Counted from the first letter of the stretch, positions 15,361-23,838 are shown. The stretch is 28,271 nucleotides of DNA from DASPWV01 sp046727855 (GCA_046727855.1 JBKPDL010000030.1:1-28271), one strand, 5' to 3'. Numbers and translations are program-made. Notes: generated by a model from the sequence alone, not told the origin.

Positions 15361-16671
15361 GTGAAATACAAGTACTCGAAATACACGCCGTCGCTCCTCG
15401 ACGAGCTCGACATGGACGAGCTCATGTCGAAATTGTCCGACTTGATGTTGTCGAGCGGCTTCGGCAACCCCTGGGGCGATCCGTCGGACGACTACGACCG
15501 CACCATGCAGGCGCTCCACGATGCCATCCTCGAAGCGTTGTTCAGCGGGGGCGTGCTGCCGCCCGACGTGCTCGAAAGGCTTTTTGGCGATCCTGCCGAC
15601 GGCGACCAGGAGCAAATGCGGCAGCAGCTCGAAGAGCTCATTCAACAGATCATCGAGCGCATGAAAGACTCCGGCTACATCACGCAGTCTCCCGATCTCG
15701 AGGAGGAGCGGCAGCGTCGCGCGCAGGGCGGCGGCTACGGCGAAGAGAGCGAGCGCGTGAAGTTCGAAGTCACCGACAAGGCGCTCGATTTTCTCGGCTA
15801 CAGGGCGCTGCGCGATCTGCTCGGCTCGCTCGGCCACAGCAGCGCGGGCCGTCACGACACGCGCGATCTCGCCACCGGCATCGAAGCCAGCGGCGCGCCG
15901 AAGCGCTACGAATTCGGCGACACGATGAACCTCGACGCCACAGCCACGATTCTGCACGCGGTGCAGCGGCAGATGGAAAAGGGGTCTGACCCCATTTTCG
16001 TCGGCGACACGGCGAAAAAGGGGTCAGACCCCTTTTCCATCGACATCGCCTACGAGGATCTGATGGTGGCACAGGGCGAGTACCAAAGCTCGTGCGCGAC
16101 GGTGCTGATGCTCGACTGCAGCCACAGCATGATTCTGTACGGCGAGGACCGCTTCACGCCCGCCAAGCGCGTCGCCATGGCGCTCGCCCACCTGCTGCGC
16201 ACGCAATACCCGGGCGACACCATGCACGCGGTGCTGTTTCATGACTCGGCAGAAGAAATTCCGCTCCGCGAACTCGGCCGCGTGCGCGTGGGCCCGTACT
16301 ACACCAACACGCGCGAGGGATTGAAGCTCGCGCGCCGCATTCTCGAGAAGGAGCGTAAGGACATGCGGCAGATCGTGATGATCACCGACGGCAAGCCGTC
16401 GGCGTTGACGCAGCCCGACGGCCGCATCTACAAGAACGCGTTCGGGCTCGACCCGTTCGTGATCGCCGAGACCCTGGCCGAAGTGTCGGCCTGCGCCAGG
16501 GCGGGCATCATGATCAACACCTTCATGCTCGCGCGCGACTACGATCTGGTGGCATTCGTCCGGCGGGTAGCTGCGATGTGCCGCGGCAAGGCGTACTTCA
16601 CCACGCCGTACACGCTCGGCGAATACGTCCTCATGGACTACATGGACAAGAAGACGAGAACCATTCACTGA
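15361..16671 (+). CDS. VWA-domain protein, AAA+ partner, with in-frame palindromic insert
   Basis: A 436-residue cytoplasmic protein with an acidic helical N-terminal region (about 1-200) and a C-terminal von Willebrand A domain (about 245-430). The MIDAS motif DCSHS is at residues 252-256, and MITDGKPS lies near residue 340. The GTG start is preceded by GAGGA. It follows the AAA+ gene closely, the typical ATPase/VWA pairing in which the VWA protein recruits substrate or metal for the ATPase. Residues about 205-228, including KGSDPIF and KKGSDPF, are encoded by a 70-bp inverted-repeat element (15972-16041) lying between the two domains; the reading frame is kept. Without the element the joint would fall in a linker just before the VWA domain. 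Confidence 0.9.
   Translation: MKYKYSKYTPSLLDELDMDELMSKLSDLMLSSGFGNPWGDPSDDYDRTMQALHDAILEALFSGGVLPPDVLERLFGDPADGDQEQMRQQLEELIQQIIERMKDSGYITQSPDLEEERQRRAQGGGYGEESERVKFEVTDKALDFLGYRALRDLLGSLGHSSAGRHDTRDLATGIEASGAPKRYEFGDTMNLDATATILHAVQRQMEKGSDPIFVGDTAKKGSDPFSIDIAYEDLMVAQGEYQSSCATVLMLDCSHSMILYGEDRFTPAKRVAMALAHLLRTQYPGDTMHAVLFHDSAEEIPLRELGRVRVGPYYTNTREGLKLARRILEKERKDMRQIVMITDGKPSALTQPDGRIYKNAFGLDPFVIAETLAEVSACARAGIMINTFMLARDYDLVAFVRRVAAMCRGKAYFTTPYTLGEYVLMDYMDKKTRTIH
15972..16041. repeat. 70-bp palindromic element inserted in frame in the VWA gene
   Basis: Perfect 22-bp inverted repeats at 15972-15993 and 16020-16041, beginning GATGGAAAAGGGGTC and each containing the near-palindromic core GGGGTCTGACCCC or its complement GGGGTCAGACCCC, separated by 26 bp. 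Each arm is itself a hairpin. The inserted peptide carries two KGSDP copies because both arms read the same way in this frame. No other copy is present in the window. The structure resembles the protein-coding palindromic elements known from Rickettsia, by analogy only. Confidence 0.9.
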
Positions 16672-16684
16672 TCCGTGCAGGTGG

Positions 16685-16724
16685 CGCGACATCGCCAAAT
16701 CGCCAAATCACGACATCGCGACAT
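16685..16724. repeat. Octamer array before the Lon-domain gene
   Basis: Five consecutive 8-mers of the form CGACATCG, CCAAATCG, CCAAATCA, CGACATCG, CGACATGT run directly into the ATG of the next gene, replacing any ribosome binding site. It shares a 19-bp stretch with the array upstream of lipA (4390-4500). Confidence 0.75.
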
Positions 16725-17364
16725 GTTGCCTTCCACCATCCCGCTCTTCCCCTTGCCCAACGTCGTTCTGTTCCCGAACGTCTTCCTGCCGCTGCACATT
16801 TTCGAGCCGCGCTACCGGCAGATGGTGCACCAGGCGCTCGCGGGCGATCGGCTGATCGGTATGGTGCTGCTCAAGCCGGGCTACGAGCCCGAGTACGAGC
16901 GCACGCCCGCGGTCTACGACGTCGGCTGCGCCGGCACCATCACGCACGTCGAACGGCTGCCCGACGGCCGCTTCAACATCGTGCTCAAAGGCGTCGCCAA
17001 GTTTCGCGTCCAGCGCGAGCAGGCGCCGACCGATGCCGTGCTGTATCGCGAAGCGCAAATCGTCGGCATCGCCGAAGAGATCAGCGACGACGACCGCGCC
17101 GTGCTGCAGCGGCAGCGCGCCGAGCTCGAAAAACGGCTGCATCCGCTGTTCAACGCCGCACGCGCCGCCAGCAGGCTGCCGGAGATCATGTCGGACGAAG
17201 ATCTCGTCAACGCCCTCGCGCAGTACCTCGCGCTCGAGCCGCTCGAGAAACAGGCGCTTCTCGAACTGCCCGGTCCGGTGACCCGCGCGCAGGCGCTACT
17301 GGAACTGCTGGAGATGAAAACGCTGGCTGAAAAGAGCTTCGCGGATGGTGGGAAAGTGCACTGA
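16723..17364 (+). CDS. Lon N-terminal (substrate-binding) domain protein
   Basis: A 213-residue stand-alone LON substrate-binding domain protein without the ATPase or protease parts of Lon. The N-terminus has the characteristic PLFPLPNVVLFP followed by LPLHIFEPRYRQM, then GMVLLKPGYE, VGCAGTI and the FNIVLKGVAKFRV strand; the C-terminal third is a helical segment with charged, Leu-rich repeats. I start at ATG 16723, immediately before the LON domain; a GTG at 16675 is in frame but would add 16 residues of octamer-repeat translation. It is 51 bp after the VWA stop on the same strand, so it probably belongs to the same operon. Its substrate is unknown. Octamer arrays flank it on both sides. Confidence 0.9.
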   Translation: MLPSTIPLFPLPNVVLFPNVFLPLHIFEPRYRQMVHQALAGDRLIGMVLLKPGYEPEYERTPAVYDVGCAGTITHVERLPDGRFNIVLKGVAKFRVQREQAPTDAVLYREAQIVGIAEEISDDDRAVLQRQRAELEKRLHPLFNAARAASRLPEIMSDEDLVNALAQYLALEPLEKQALLELPGPVTRAQALLELLEMKTLAEKSFADGGKVH

Positions 17365-17370
17365 ATGTGA

Positions 17371-17458
17371 AGATCTCCAAATCTGGAGATTCTCAAATCT
17401 GGAAATCTCCAAATCTCCAAATCTGCTCCAAATCTCCAGATCTCGAGATCTCCCAAAT
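17371..17458. repeat. Octamer array with hairpins between convergent genes
   Basis: About eleven variants of an 8-mer (AAATCTCC, AAATCTGG, AGATCTCC, AGATCTCG) in near-perfect phase, ending AAATTCGG. It contains the hairpin ATCTCCA/TGGAGAT (17373-17390) and the palindrome AGATCTCGAGATCT (17438-17451). It separates the convergent Lon-domain and DUF4159 genes and could serve as a terminator region. It is AT-richer than its surroundings. Confidence 0.75.
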
Positions 17459-17469
17459 TCGGACTTACT

Positions 17470-18300
17470 TCAGTGCGTCATCGAGTACAGCAGGACGTTG
17501 ATGCCAACCGCGTACCCATTGGGCGAGAAACTGTAGAAGTACTGCGGGTCTTCACCCTCGCGCTCCCACGCATCGGAGATGTCGGTGTTGTGGGTCATCA
17601 ACACCATCAAGCGGCCGTCGCGATCGCTGATGCCACGCACCACTACTTGATCGCTGTCGGGCCCGCGTTCGGAGGTACCTCCGCCGCTCCTTCGCCAGTG
17701 GCTGATCGAAGGGATTTGCGGCATCGCCGCGATTCGAAACATCGTGCTGAAGACCGGGTGCTCCGGCGTGATATCGCGAATCGGGTAATCGCTCGCCGGC
17801 AGCACGCGACCGATCTGCGCTTCCCAGTTGGCCAGCGCAAATGATCCCCACGAATCGTCAGCCCAGATGAAACCGCCTTTCAACAGGTAGCGGCGCAGGT
17901 GCGTCACTTCGTCATCCGTAAACTGCGCGGTTCCGACGTCCTCCATGTGCAGCTGCGGACATTGGAACAGCCAGTCGGTTGTCAACGGAATCACCAGATG
18001 ATTCGGATCGCCGGTGGGCTGCTTGCCCACTCGCACCTTGGTCAATTCCGCGAGACGGATCGAGAAGTTCACGTCGGCGTCCGGATAGTCGGTGTTCCAG
18101 CCCGAGCCGCTCGGCTCGCGGAAGCCGCTGGTAAACATGCCGCGGCAAAAGCTGAATGCGCCGTCGTAACTGTCGGCTTTGGGAAAGCGCGGCGGAATGC
18201 GGTTGTAGCCGCGGCCGTAGCCGCGAAAGAACTCCTGCTGCGCGGCCGCCGCCGCCGCGACAAGCAGAAGAGCAACCGCCACACCGCAAACGCGCTTCAT
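17470..18300 (-). CDS. DUF4159 protein, exported, tandem copy 1
   Basis: A 276-residue protein with an N-terminal signal peptide (VCGVAVALLLVAAAAAA) and a DUF4159 domain, a family with a class-I glutamine-amidotransferase-like fold of unknown activity. Conserved stretches shared with the other two copies are PPRFP, DGAFSFCRGM, TDYPDADVNFSIRL, LLKGGF.W.DD.WG, VLPASDYPIRD, HNTDISDAWEREGEDP and the C-terminal INVLLYSMTH. The start ATG is one base after the stop of copy 2 (TGACATG). It is the last gene of the large minus-strand cluster with MoxR, DUF58, BatA-like and DUF4175 genes, so it probably acts in the periplasm with those membrane proteins. The function is not known. Confidence 0.88.
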   Translation of the reverse strand: MKRVCGVAVALLLVAAAAAAQQEFFRGYGRGYNRIPPRFPKADSYDGAFSFCRGMFTSGFREPSGSGWNTDYPDADVNFSIRLAELTKVRVGKQPTGDPNHLVIPLTTDWLFQCPQLHMEDVGTAQFTDDEVTHLRRYLLKGGFIWADDSWGSFALANWEAQIGRVLPASDYPIRDITPEHPVFSTMFRIAAMPQIPSISHWRRSGGGTSERGPDSDQVVVRGISDRDGRLMVLMTHNTDISDAWEREGEDPQYFYSFSPNGYAVGINVLLYSMTH

Positions 18301-18301
18301 G

Positions 18302-19129
18302 TCAGTGCGTCAATCCGTACAAGACCGCGTTGATCGCCACGGCGTACCCATCCGGCGAAAAGCTATAGAAGTAGCGTGGATCCTCACCCTCGCGTTCCCA
18401 GGCGTCGGAAATGTCGGTGTTGTGCGTCATCAACACCATGAGATTGTCGTGTGCGTCGCTGATGCCGCGAATGTGCGGCTCGGAGCTTTCGGCGCCGCGT
18501 TCCGACGTCAATCCGCCGCTCACACGCCAGAATTGGATCGATGGGATTTGCGGCAACTTGGCGATCTCGAACATCGATCGAAAGATTGGATGTCCGGGTG
18601 GAAGATCTTTAATCGGATATTTAGCCGGCGGCAGCACGCGGCCGATGTTTTCTTCCCACGCCGCCCATGCCCACGGCCCCCAGAAGTCATCCACCCAGAG
18701 GAACCCGCCCTTGAGCAGATACGCACGCAGTGCCTGCACTTCGTCAGCATTGAGCTCCATCGTCCCCACATCCGCCATCAGCACGAACGGACAATCGAAC
18801 AGGTACTCGTCGGTGAGCTGCACGACGATGTGGTTGGGATCGCCCGTACGCTGCTTGCCGACGCGCGTTTTGGTGAGCTCGGAAAAGCGAATCGAAAAAT
18901 TGACGTCCGCGTCGGGATAGTCGGTGCTCCACCCTTGCCCGCCGGCCTCGCGCCGCGCGGAGGTATACATGCCGCGGCAAAAGCTGAACGCGCCGTCGTA
19001 ACTGTCAGCATTCGGAAAGCGCGGCGGCACGCGGCTGTAGCCGCGCCCGTATCCGCGGAAAAAATCCTGCGCGGCCGCTGCAGCCGCGACCAGGACAAAC
19101 ACGATCAGCAAGGCACGCGTGCGGCTCAT
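18302..19129 (-). CDS. DUF4159 protein, exported, tandem copy 2
   Basis: A 275-residue paralog of the gene downstream, with a signal peptide (ALLIVFVLVAAAAAAQ) and then FFRGYGRGYSRVPPRFP, almost identical to copy 1 in this part. The DUF4159 core contains DGAFSFCRGMYTS, TDYPDADVNFSIRF, LLKGGFLWVDDFWGPW, VLPPAKYPIKDLPPGHP and HNTDISDAWEREGEDP, ending INAVLYGLTH. Copies 1 and 2 are clearly more similar to each other than to copy 3, which points to a recent duplication. The start ATG lies one base after the stop of copy 3 in the same TGACATG arrangement as at the next junction, so the junction itself was probably duplicated with the gene. Exported; function unknown. Confidence 0.88.
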   Translation of the reverse strand: MSRTRALLIVFVLVAAAAAAQDFFRGYGRGYSRVPPRFPNADSYDGAFSFCRGMYTSARREAGGQGWSTDYPDADVNFSIRFSELTKTRVGKQRTGDPNHIVVQLTDEYLFDCPFVLMADVGTMELNADEVQALRAYLLKGGFLWVDDFWGPWAWAAWEENIGRVLPPAKYPIKDLPPGHPIFRSMFEIAKLPQIPSIQFWRVSGGLTSERGAESSEPHIRGISDAHDNLMVLMTHNTDISDAWEREGEDPRYFYSFSPDGYAVAINAVLYGLTH

Positions 19130-19130
19130 G

Positions 19131-19964
19131 TCAGTGCGAGAGCGCGTAGAGCGCGACGTTGAGGCCGAGGGCGTAGCCGTCGGGCGAGAAGTTGTAGAAG
19201 AATCGCGGGTCTTCGCCCTCGCGCTCCCACGAATCCGAGATGTCGGTGTTGTGCGACATCAACACCATGATGCGATCGCGCGCGTCGAAGATCGCGGCCA
19301 TGTGCGCGCGTGCGCTGTCGGCGCCCATCTCCGAGGTCTGCCCACCCGACTGCCACCAGAACTGGATCGACGGCACCTGCGGCACCTTCTTGACGTCGAA
19401 CATCATGCGAAAGAGCGGATGGTCGGGCGGTAACTCGCGAATTGGATATTGGGCGGCCGGCAGGACCTTTCCGATCTCGTTGGCGAAATCATCCCACGCC
19501 CATGGACCCCAGTAATCATCCGCCCACAGAAATCCGCCTTTCAGCAGATAGCGGCGCAGGCCTTCGGCGTCGGCCTGGCTGAAACCGGCGCTGCCGGGGT
19601 CCGACATGATCACGATCGGACAGAGATCGAGCCACTCGTCGGTGGGCCGGACGACGAAATGATTGGGCTCGCCGCCGGTCTTGCTGATGCGCGCCTTGGT
19701 GAGCTCGCCGAAGCGAATCGAGAAGTTGATCTCGGCGTGCGGGTAATCGGTGCTCCAGCCGAGTCCGCGCTCGTGCCGGCGCACCTGGCGATACATCAGG
19801 CGGCAGAAGGTGAAGGCGCCGTCGAAGTCGTTGACGCGCGGAAATCGCGGCGGCTGGCCCGGGCCTTCGCCCATGCCGCCGAAGCCCCGGAACCAGGGAT
19901 CCTGCGCCGACGCCGTGGTCGCGGCTAACAGCACGACGGCGGCGATGAGCCGCCGCGGGCGCAC
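19131..19964 (-). CDS. DUF4159 protein, exported, tandem copy 3
   Basis: Most divergent of the three tandem DUF4159 paralogs. I start at GTG 19964, which gives 277 residues and a normal signal peptide (RPRRLIAAVVLLAATTASAQ) and matches the other copies in length. The frame is open up to 20288, but that stretch translates a 36-bp tandem repeat into a 12-residue repeat (VYLRSSAA-like units) and should not be included. The domain has GQPPRFPRVNDFDGAFTFC, TDYPHAEINFSIRF, YLLKGGFLWADDYWGPW, HNTDISDSWEREGEDP and the end LNVALYALSH. A Gly/Met-rich stretch replaces the RGYGRGY of copies 1 and 2. No clear ribosome binding site is visible before the GTG. Confidence 0.85.
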   Translation of the reverse strand: MRPRRLIAAVVLLAATTASAQDPWFRGFGGMGEGPGQPPRFPRVNDFDGAFTFCRLMYRQVRRHERGLGWSTDYPHAEINFSIRFGELTKARISKTGGEPNHFVVRPTDEWLDLCPIVIMSDPGSAGFSQADAEGLRRYLLKGGFLWADDYWGPWAWDDFANEIGKVLPAAQYPIRELPPDHPLFRMMFDVKKVPQVPSIQFWWQSGGQTSEMGADSARAHMAAIFDARDRIMVLMSHNTDISDSWEREGEDPRFFYNFSPDGYALGLNVALYALSH

Positions 19965-19977
19965 GGGGATAGTGGAA

Positions 19978-20193
19978 GCGGCGGATGAACGCAGATGGAC
20001 GCAGAATTTATGGGCCGCAGATGGACGCAGATAAAAACAGATTTTATCGGCCGCAGATGACCGCAGATAAACGCGGATTTTTTGGGTCGCAGATGCACGC
20101 AGATAAAAGAGGATTTTATTGGCCGCAGATGAACGCAGATAAGCGCAGATTCTTTGGACCGCAGATGAACGCAGATAAACACAGATGGTGTTT
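19978..20193. repeat. Six-copy 36-bp tandem repeat
   Basis: Six contiguous units begin at 19978, 20014, 20050, 20086, 20122 and 20158, exactly 36 bp apart, with consensus start GCCGCAGATGNACGCAGATA. Each unit contains two or three GCAGAT sub-repeats. The first unit is the most diverged. Units abut with no spacers, so this is not a CRISPR array. Because 36 is a multiple of 3, all open frames through it give 12-residue repeat peptides on both strands. Confidence 0.9.
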
Positions 20194-20307
20194 TTGATCG
20201 TGGCGGTCACCGAACCGGTCACAACGGCCGGGCGTCGTGAAGCATTGATCAAACTCCGCACGATCCAGACTCCGTCATCTGCGTTCAAATACCTGCGGCC
20301 ATCTACG
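20194..20307. other. Non-coding remainder of the DUF4175-DUF4159 spacer
   Basis: Together with the 36-bp array this makes a 343-bp gap without a gene between the DUF4175 gene stop and the third DUF4159 gene. I see no RNA gene, strong hairpin or convincing promoter in this part. A promoter for the DUF4159 triplet could lie here, since the gap is long for a mid-operon spacer. Confidence 0.5.
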
Positions 20308-23300
20308 TCACTGTTTCTGCGCCTGTGCCTGCCCTTTCGACAGCGAGCGGTAGTACTCCTCGACGAGTTTCCTAAACTGCTGCGGCACTTCGTCGCCGCC
20401 GTTGAGCAGCGCGCGGTCGGTATCGGTCCCCACTTTTCGTCGCAGGTCGTATTCGAAGCGCTTCATTCCTTCGGCGATGAACGTCTGCAGCCGTTCGAAT
20501 TCGGCGGCATCGCGATAGTTGCGCGTGTCCTCGAGCTCGCGCAGCTTTCTGAGGATCTCTTCGAGCTGCTTGGTATCGAGATTCTGCTGGCGCAACATGT
20601 CGCGCAGCTGACGCGTTTCTGAAGTCCACCGTGAAATCTCACCGCGGAACTGCCGCCAGTCTTCGTCAGACAACGACCAGTCGCCGGGACGACGGTCGCC
20701 CACACCGCCGTACGCGCCGTCACGGTACGGGCCAACGGTGTCGCCGTAGCCGGCGCGGCCATCGGCACCGCGATCGCCGCTTTGACCGCCTTGGCCTTGC
20801 TGCCCTGCCTGCCCTTGCTGCCCTGCCTGCCCTTGTTGCCCTTGCTGTCCTTGCTGGCCCTGTCGGCCGGCCTGGCCCTGCTGTCCCTGTTGTCCCTGCT
20901 GTCCTTGCTGGCCTTGCTTGCCGCGTTCGGTCGCGCGTTCCTGCATGCGGCGGCCGAGCGATTCGACACCGCGCGCAATCTCTCGCGCCTTGTCGAGCGT
21001 TTCAGCACTGCGGTCGCCTCCGCCCGGCCCAAGCGCACGCTGCGCCTCGCGCAGCGTATCGCGTACCTTGCCCAGGTTCTTCTCGATGTCTTCTTCGAGC
21101 TGCCGCATCAGATCTTGTGTCCCATCGCGCGACATCAGGCTGCGCCCGTAGCGCATCTTTTCCTTGATCTTGTCGTCGCGGATTTGCCCCGCGGCCTGCT
21201 GCATCTTGCGCGACGAATCGCGCGCTTCGCGTGCGATGTCGCTCGACGACTTGTCGAGGCGCTTTTCGAGATCGCCCACCTTCTCCTCGAGCGCCTGTTT
21301 CCGCTCGCCGAGGAGCTGTGACTTGGACGAGCGCTCAGTTGTGCCGGGCCCGGGGAGATTCTTCACGTCTTCGCCAATCTGGCGCTGCTCCTGAACCGCT
21401 TCTTCCGCGGCGCGCAACGCATCCTGGATTTCGCGTTCGGCACGCTGCCCCTGCGCGCCCTGCAACTGTCGCTGCGCTTCGCGCAGGCGCTCGGCGGCGG
21501 CGGCGGCCTGACCCGCGGCACCCGGATCGCCGTTGGCAGCGGCGCGGCGCATCGCGTCGGCCGCTTCCTGCATGCGGCGCGCGGCTTCGCGCAGGTCGGG
21601 CCGGTTCTGCTCGCGCGAGAGGCGTTCGAGTTGCCGGGCCGCCTCCTGCGCTTGTTCCGCCAGGGCGCGTTGCAACTCCGACGACCCGCGTGGCGATTGG
21701 CCGGCGTCCATGCGGCGCTGGCGTTCGAGTTCCTGCTCCTGCCGGCGTGCGAGCTCCTTCAACTTTTCCGCGAGCTCGTCAACCTGGCGCTCGGCGTTCT
21801 CGGCGGTTGCGCGCTGGTTGGTCTCGTACTGATTGGCCATGCGATCGAGCTCGAGCTTGAACAGATCGGCAAGATCCTCGGCGATCGATCCAGCGCCACC
21901 CCCGCCGCCTCCACCGCCGGCATTGCGCTGCATCTGCACCTGCAGCTCGTACTCTTCCTCCGCTTGCTGCAGGAATTTGAGCGCCTTGTTCTCGGGCGGC
22001 AACGCGCCATCGGGGCTCTGCGCTTGCAGCTTCTTTTCCGCCGCTTCCATCTCGGCCGCTGCCTGCGGCAACAAGTCCGCAATCTTCTTGAACGCGGGAT
22101 CAGGCGTGACAAGACGGCTGTTCATGCGGTCAACCAGCCCGTGCACCTGTTCACGCAGACGGCTTTGCGACAGCGCGAGGACGACCATGGCTTCGCGGAT
22201 CTTGTCCGCGCCCATCGACTTGCGATCGCGCTGCACCTTGAACGTGCCGGCGATGATCTGCCGCTGCTGCTGCGACAGCGCGCCGACTTCGGCGCCCGCG
22301 CCGCCGCCACCGCCGCCGCCACTCATGGACGTCGCAGGCTTGAACTCCTTGCCGAACGGCCGCACGCGCAGGAAATAGATGTCGCTGGTTGCGCGTTTCG
22401 GACCGTCGACCGTGTCGTTGTCCAGTGCGCGCGCGAAGTACGAGACCGAATCGCCCGCTTCAACCCCAAGCTCCTCGAGATAGAACGTATGACCGGCGGT
22501 GACCTCGGGAAGAGCCTTCTTGCCGTCGAACAGCCGAATCGTCTTCTCCTCTCCGCCGTTGATCGAGTACACCAGCTGCAGATCGCGCACGGCGAAGTCG
22601 TCATCGGCGCGCGCCTCGACGAAGAATTCCTCGACCGGCGTCGCGTTGGTGTCGCGTCCGGGCTTCGACAGCGTGACCGACGGCGCCTGGTCGGAAAGGA
22701 GGTCGATGGTGTACTGCGGCGACGCTTTTACCTTTTCGCCGGCAGGCGCGTCGAGCTCAACCCGGTAAAAACCCTGCTTGCTCACCGCAACGTTCGCGCT
22801 GAGTGTGCCATCTGCGTTCGCTGCCAACGGCGAAGCCGAGCCGTCGTCGAGCAGAATGCGTCCGCTCTTCGCGGTCATGGTTGGCGTGATCCGCACGTTG
22901 ACGTTCGTGCCGCGCAGCGCGGCGATGTCGCCGCCATCTTCCACGAGCCGCGGCTCGAGTCCTGTGTACGGCGGGAAGTGATACTCGAGATCCAGCTTCT
23001 TCACGTACGGGAGATCGACGACCTTCAACTTGAACACCGGCGATCGGACACCGGCGGATTCGACGAAGTACTCAACCTCCTCCGCGAGATCGAACAACAT
23101 GCCGTCGTACGCGCCGCTGTCGTTACGCGCCATCGCGACCCGCTCGTACGCGGTCGTCGGCGACTTCCGCAGCACGAGCGTCGCATCCTGCGACTGAAAG
23201 CCGGTGAGCTTGGCAGAAATCGTCTGATCCGCGCCCCGCGGCACGGTCGCGTTACCCGGCGTCACGTCGATGCGGTACGGCGCCGCCGCTTGCACATCGC

Positions 23301-23838
23301 GCGAGATCAGGAGAAGTGCGGAGAGCGCGTGGCGCAGGTAGGCCGGACCAAAGGCAAAGATCGCCAGCGCCAGGACCGCAATGACGCCAGCGGCAACGGC
23401 GTATCGCCGCAGCGGGTCTCGCTCGACCCTCCGTCCGTGCTCGATTTCGTGACAGCGCTCGAGCGCGCCCTCGACGAGTCGGCGAACGAGCGCCGGCGAC
23501 ATCTCGTGAGCGCGACCCGATTGTTCCGCTTCCATCGCAGTGATGATCGTGGCTTCGAGCGTCGGCTCGTGCTCTTCGAGGTAGAGCGCAACCTGTTCGT
23601 CGTTGACCTTTTTGAGCAAGGGACGAACGATGAACCACGCGGCCGCGGCAAGCACGGCGAGGACGACGGTGACGCGGAACGCGAGGATGGCGGCCGGACT
23701 GAACCGCAGCGATTCGAGCGCGTACCCCGACGCAATCAGCACGAAGGCCGTGGCAGCGAGAAACCGCGCGACGCCGCGCAGCGCCAGCTTCATCCGCCAT
23801 CGTCGCCTGACGTCCCGGATGATTTCAATCAACGTCAT
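20308..23838 (-). CDS. DUF4175-like large membrane coiled-coil protein
   Basis: A 1176-residue protein. The N-terminus has three predicted membrane segments (about 26-46, 52-75 and 148-170). A predicted periplasmic beta-rich part follows (about 185-500, including AAPYRIDVTPGNATVPRG), then two polyglycine linkers (about 507 and 647), a long Glu/Arg/Gln-rich coiled coil (about 530-965) and a collagen-like Gln-Gly region (about 971-1020). The C-terminal tail (about 1055-1176) is again charged and helical. This matches the DUF4175 family seen next to MoxR/DUF58/BatA genes. ATG 23838 has a GGAGGT ribosome binding site 5 nt upstream. The role is unknown; it may be a membrane scaffold for the VWA and DUF4159 proteins. 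A long opposite-strand frame (21631-24333) is a composition artefact. Confidence 0.85.
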   Translation of the reverse strand: MTLIEIIRDVRRRWRMKLALRGVARFLAATAFVLIASGYALESLRFSPAAILAFRVTVVLAVLAAAAWFIVRPLLKKVNDEQVALYLEEHEPTLEATIITAMEAEQSGRAHEMSPALVRRLVEGALERCHEIEHGRRVERDPLRRYAVAAGVIAVLALAIFAFGPAYLRHALSALLLISRDVQAAAPYRIDVTPGNATVPRGADQTISAKLTGFQSQDATLVLRKSPTTAYERVAMARNDSGAYDGMLFDLAEEVEYFVESAGVRSPVFKLKVVDLPYVKKLDLEYHFPPYTGLEPRLVEDGGDIAALRGTNVNVRITPTMTAKSGRILLDDGSASPLAANADGTLSANVAVSKQGFYRVELDAPAGEKVKASPQYTIDLLSDQAPSVTLSKPGRDTNATPVEEFFVEARADDDFAVRDLQLVYSINGGEEKTIRLFDGKKALPEVTAGHTFYLEELGVEAGDSVSYFARALDNDTVDGPKRATSDIYFLRVRPFGKEFKPATSMSGGGGGGGAGAEVGALSQQQRQIIAGTFKVQRDRKSMGADKIREAMVVLALSQSRLREQVHGLVDRMNSRLVTPDPAFKKIADLLPQAAAEMEAAEKKLQAQSPDGALPPENKALKFLQQAEEEYELQVQMQRNAGGGGGGGGAGSIAEDLADLFKLELDRMANQYETNQRATAENAERQVDELAEKLKELARRQEQELERQRRMDAGQSPRGSSELQRALAEQAQEAARQLERLSREQNRPDLREAARRMQEAADAMRRAAANGDPGAAGQAAAAAERLREAQRQLQGAQGQRAEREIQDALRAAEEAVQEQRQIGEDVKNLPGPGTTERSSKSQLLGERKQALEEKVGDLEKRLDKSSSDIAREARDSSRKMQQAAGQIRDDKIKEKMRYGRSLMSRDGTQDLMRQLEEDIEKNLGKVRDTLREAQRALGPGGGDRSAETLDKAREIARGVESLGRRMQERATERGKQGQQGQQGQQGQQGQAGRQGQQGQQGQQGQAGQQGQAGQQGQGGQSGDRGADGRAGYGDTVGPYRDGAYGGVGDRRPGDWSLSDEDWRQFRGEISRWTSETRQLRDMLRQQNLDTKQLEEILRKLRELEDTRNYRDAAEFERLQTFIAEGMKRFEYDLRRKVGTDTDRALLNGGDEVPQQFRKLVEEYYRSLSKGQAQAQKQ

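Noticed and set aside
15972..16041. Insertion sequence ends or a transposon remnant
   Set aside because: The arms are inverted repeats, but there is no transposase, no target-site duplication that I could see, and the whole is only 70 bp; better described as a small palindromic element.
19978..20193. CRISPR array
   Set aside because: The 36-bp unit length is suggestive, but units are contiguous with no unique spacers, and no cas gene is present.
19965..20288. 108-residue N-terminal extension of the third DUF4159 protein
   Set aside because: It is the translation of the 36-bp tandem array and would bury the signal peptide inside the protein.
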